In this document: positions 5,726 through 5,922 of the stretch, piece by piece
How positions within the stretch are numbered: position 1 is the first letter of the stretch
How the letters are laid out: every line of letters starts with the position of its first letter
Source of the DNA: Ramlibacter sp.
Lineage (GTDB): Bacteria > Pseudomonadota > Gammaproteobacteria > Burkholderiales > Burkholderiaceae_C
Direction of reading: 5' to 3'
DNA: 5,922 nt
Assembly (NCBI GenBank): GCA_028292185.1
Contig: JAQGMT010000289.1
Coordinates: 1-5,922, forward strand
Program-made: the position numbers and the translations under genes
Notes under the pieces: model-generated
The model's input: only the letters and a program-made list of their open reading frames with translations
Told to the model about the DNA's origin: nothing
Database searches by the model: none

Positions 5726-5922
5726 GATTGGGTCCTCCCTTGCGCGGCTTCCTCGAGCGTGCCGGCGATGACGCGCCGGGTGAGCGGGATCTTGAAGTCG
5801 TTGTGCCCCTGACCGTGCGCTCCTTGCAGCACTGCATCGGCCGCGGCGTTCGCAGCCGCATCGCCGCACGTCTGTCCGGTCAGCGAGTCTTCCGCCTGCG
5901 GCACGCGCCAAGGCTTGTGCGC
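5722..5922 (-). CDS. Aldehyde oxidoreductase FAD-binding subunit, C-terminal end (PaoB/YagS type; runs off right edge)
   Basis: Only the last 66 residues and the stop codon are in the window; the gene's start lies beyond the right edge. The visible part begins AHKPWRVPQAEDSLTG and continues with an alanine-rich helix (DAAANAAADAVLQGA) and HNDFKIPLTRRVIAGTL. This is the typical end of the CO-dehydrogenase flavoprotein C-terminal domain ('KPWR...AE..L.G', then 'HN.FKi.L..R.i...L'). The subunit carries electrons from the molybdenum site and iron-sulfur clusters to FAD. Its TGA (5724-5722) overlaps the next gene's ATG (5725-5723) as ATGA, so the two are almost certainly one operon in the paoA-paoB-paoC order. 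The iron-sulfur subunit is predicted just outside, to the right. Confidence 0.88.
   Translation of the reverse strand, partial: AHKPWRVPQAEDSLTGQTCGDAAANAAADAVLQGAHGQGHNDFKIPLTRRVIAGTLEEAAQGRTQS
5733..5739 (-). promoter_or_regulatory. Ribosome binding site for the aldehyde oxidase large subunit
   Basis: On the minus strand GGGAGGA lies 7 nt before the ATG at 5725, inside the last codons of the FAD subunit gene. It decides the start and, with the ATGA overlap, supports coupled translation of the two subunits. Confidence 0.8.

Overview
The window looks like a chromosomal catabolic/transport neighbourhood from a high-GC betaproteobacterium, most likely Burkholderiales (the Bordetella/Achromobacter/Cupriavidus/Variovorax type). 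This placement is inferred from the strong GC bias at third codon positions, a Bug-family periplasmic binding protein, and a LysR regulator divergent from a small catabolic operon. No rRNA, tRNA, CRISPR array, insertion sequence or integrase is visible.

Layout. (1) Positions 1-530, minus: the N-terminal 176 codons of a divergent MlaE-family ABC transporter permease that runs off the left edge. (2) 578-1495, minus: a complete LysR-type regulator. (3) 1496-1626: an AT-richer divergent regulatory region. It holds a 7-bp inverted repeat (ATTGTTT-N13-AAACAAT), a third near-identical half-site, and a plausible promoter in each direction. (4) 1627-2511, plus: a LigI-like amidohydrolase (2-pyrone-4,6-dicarboxylate hydrolase family). 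(5) 2555-3532, plus: a Bug/TctC-type periplasmic solute-binding protein with a signal peptide and a good ribosome binding site, probably in one operon with the hydrolase. (6) 3593-5725, minus: a complete molybdenum-cofactor-binding large subunit of a PaoC/YagR-type aldehyde oxidoreductase. (7) 5722-5922, minus: the C-terminal 66 residues of its FAD-binding subunit (PaoB type), overlapping the large subunit's start by an ATGA.

How they fit together. The LysR protein probably controls the hydrolase-Bug operon. The Bug protein would capture a small, probably carboxylated, compound in the periplasm, and the hydrolase would open a lactone or similar ring in the cytoplasm. The convergent paoBC-like genes encode an enzyme expected to oxidise aldehydes to carboxylic acids; nothing here proves a shared pathway. 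The MlaE-like permease may be unrelated.

I see no strong evidence of a wholly new system. The best leads are the LysR operator arrangement, the unknown substrate of the hydrolase/Bug pair, an unusually short segment in the aldehyde oxidase large subunit, and the diverged MlaE-like permease.
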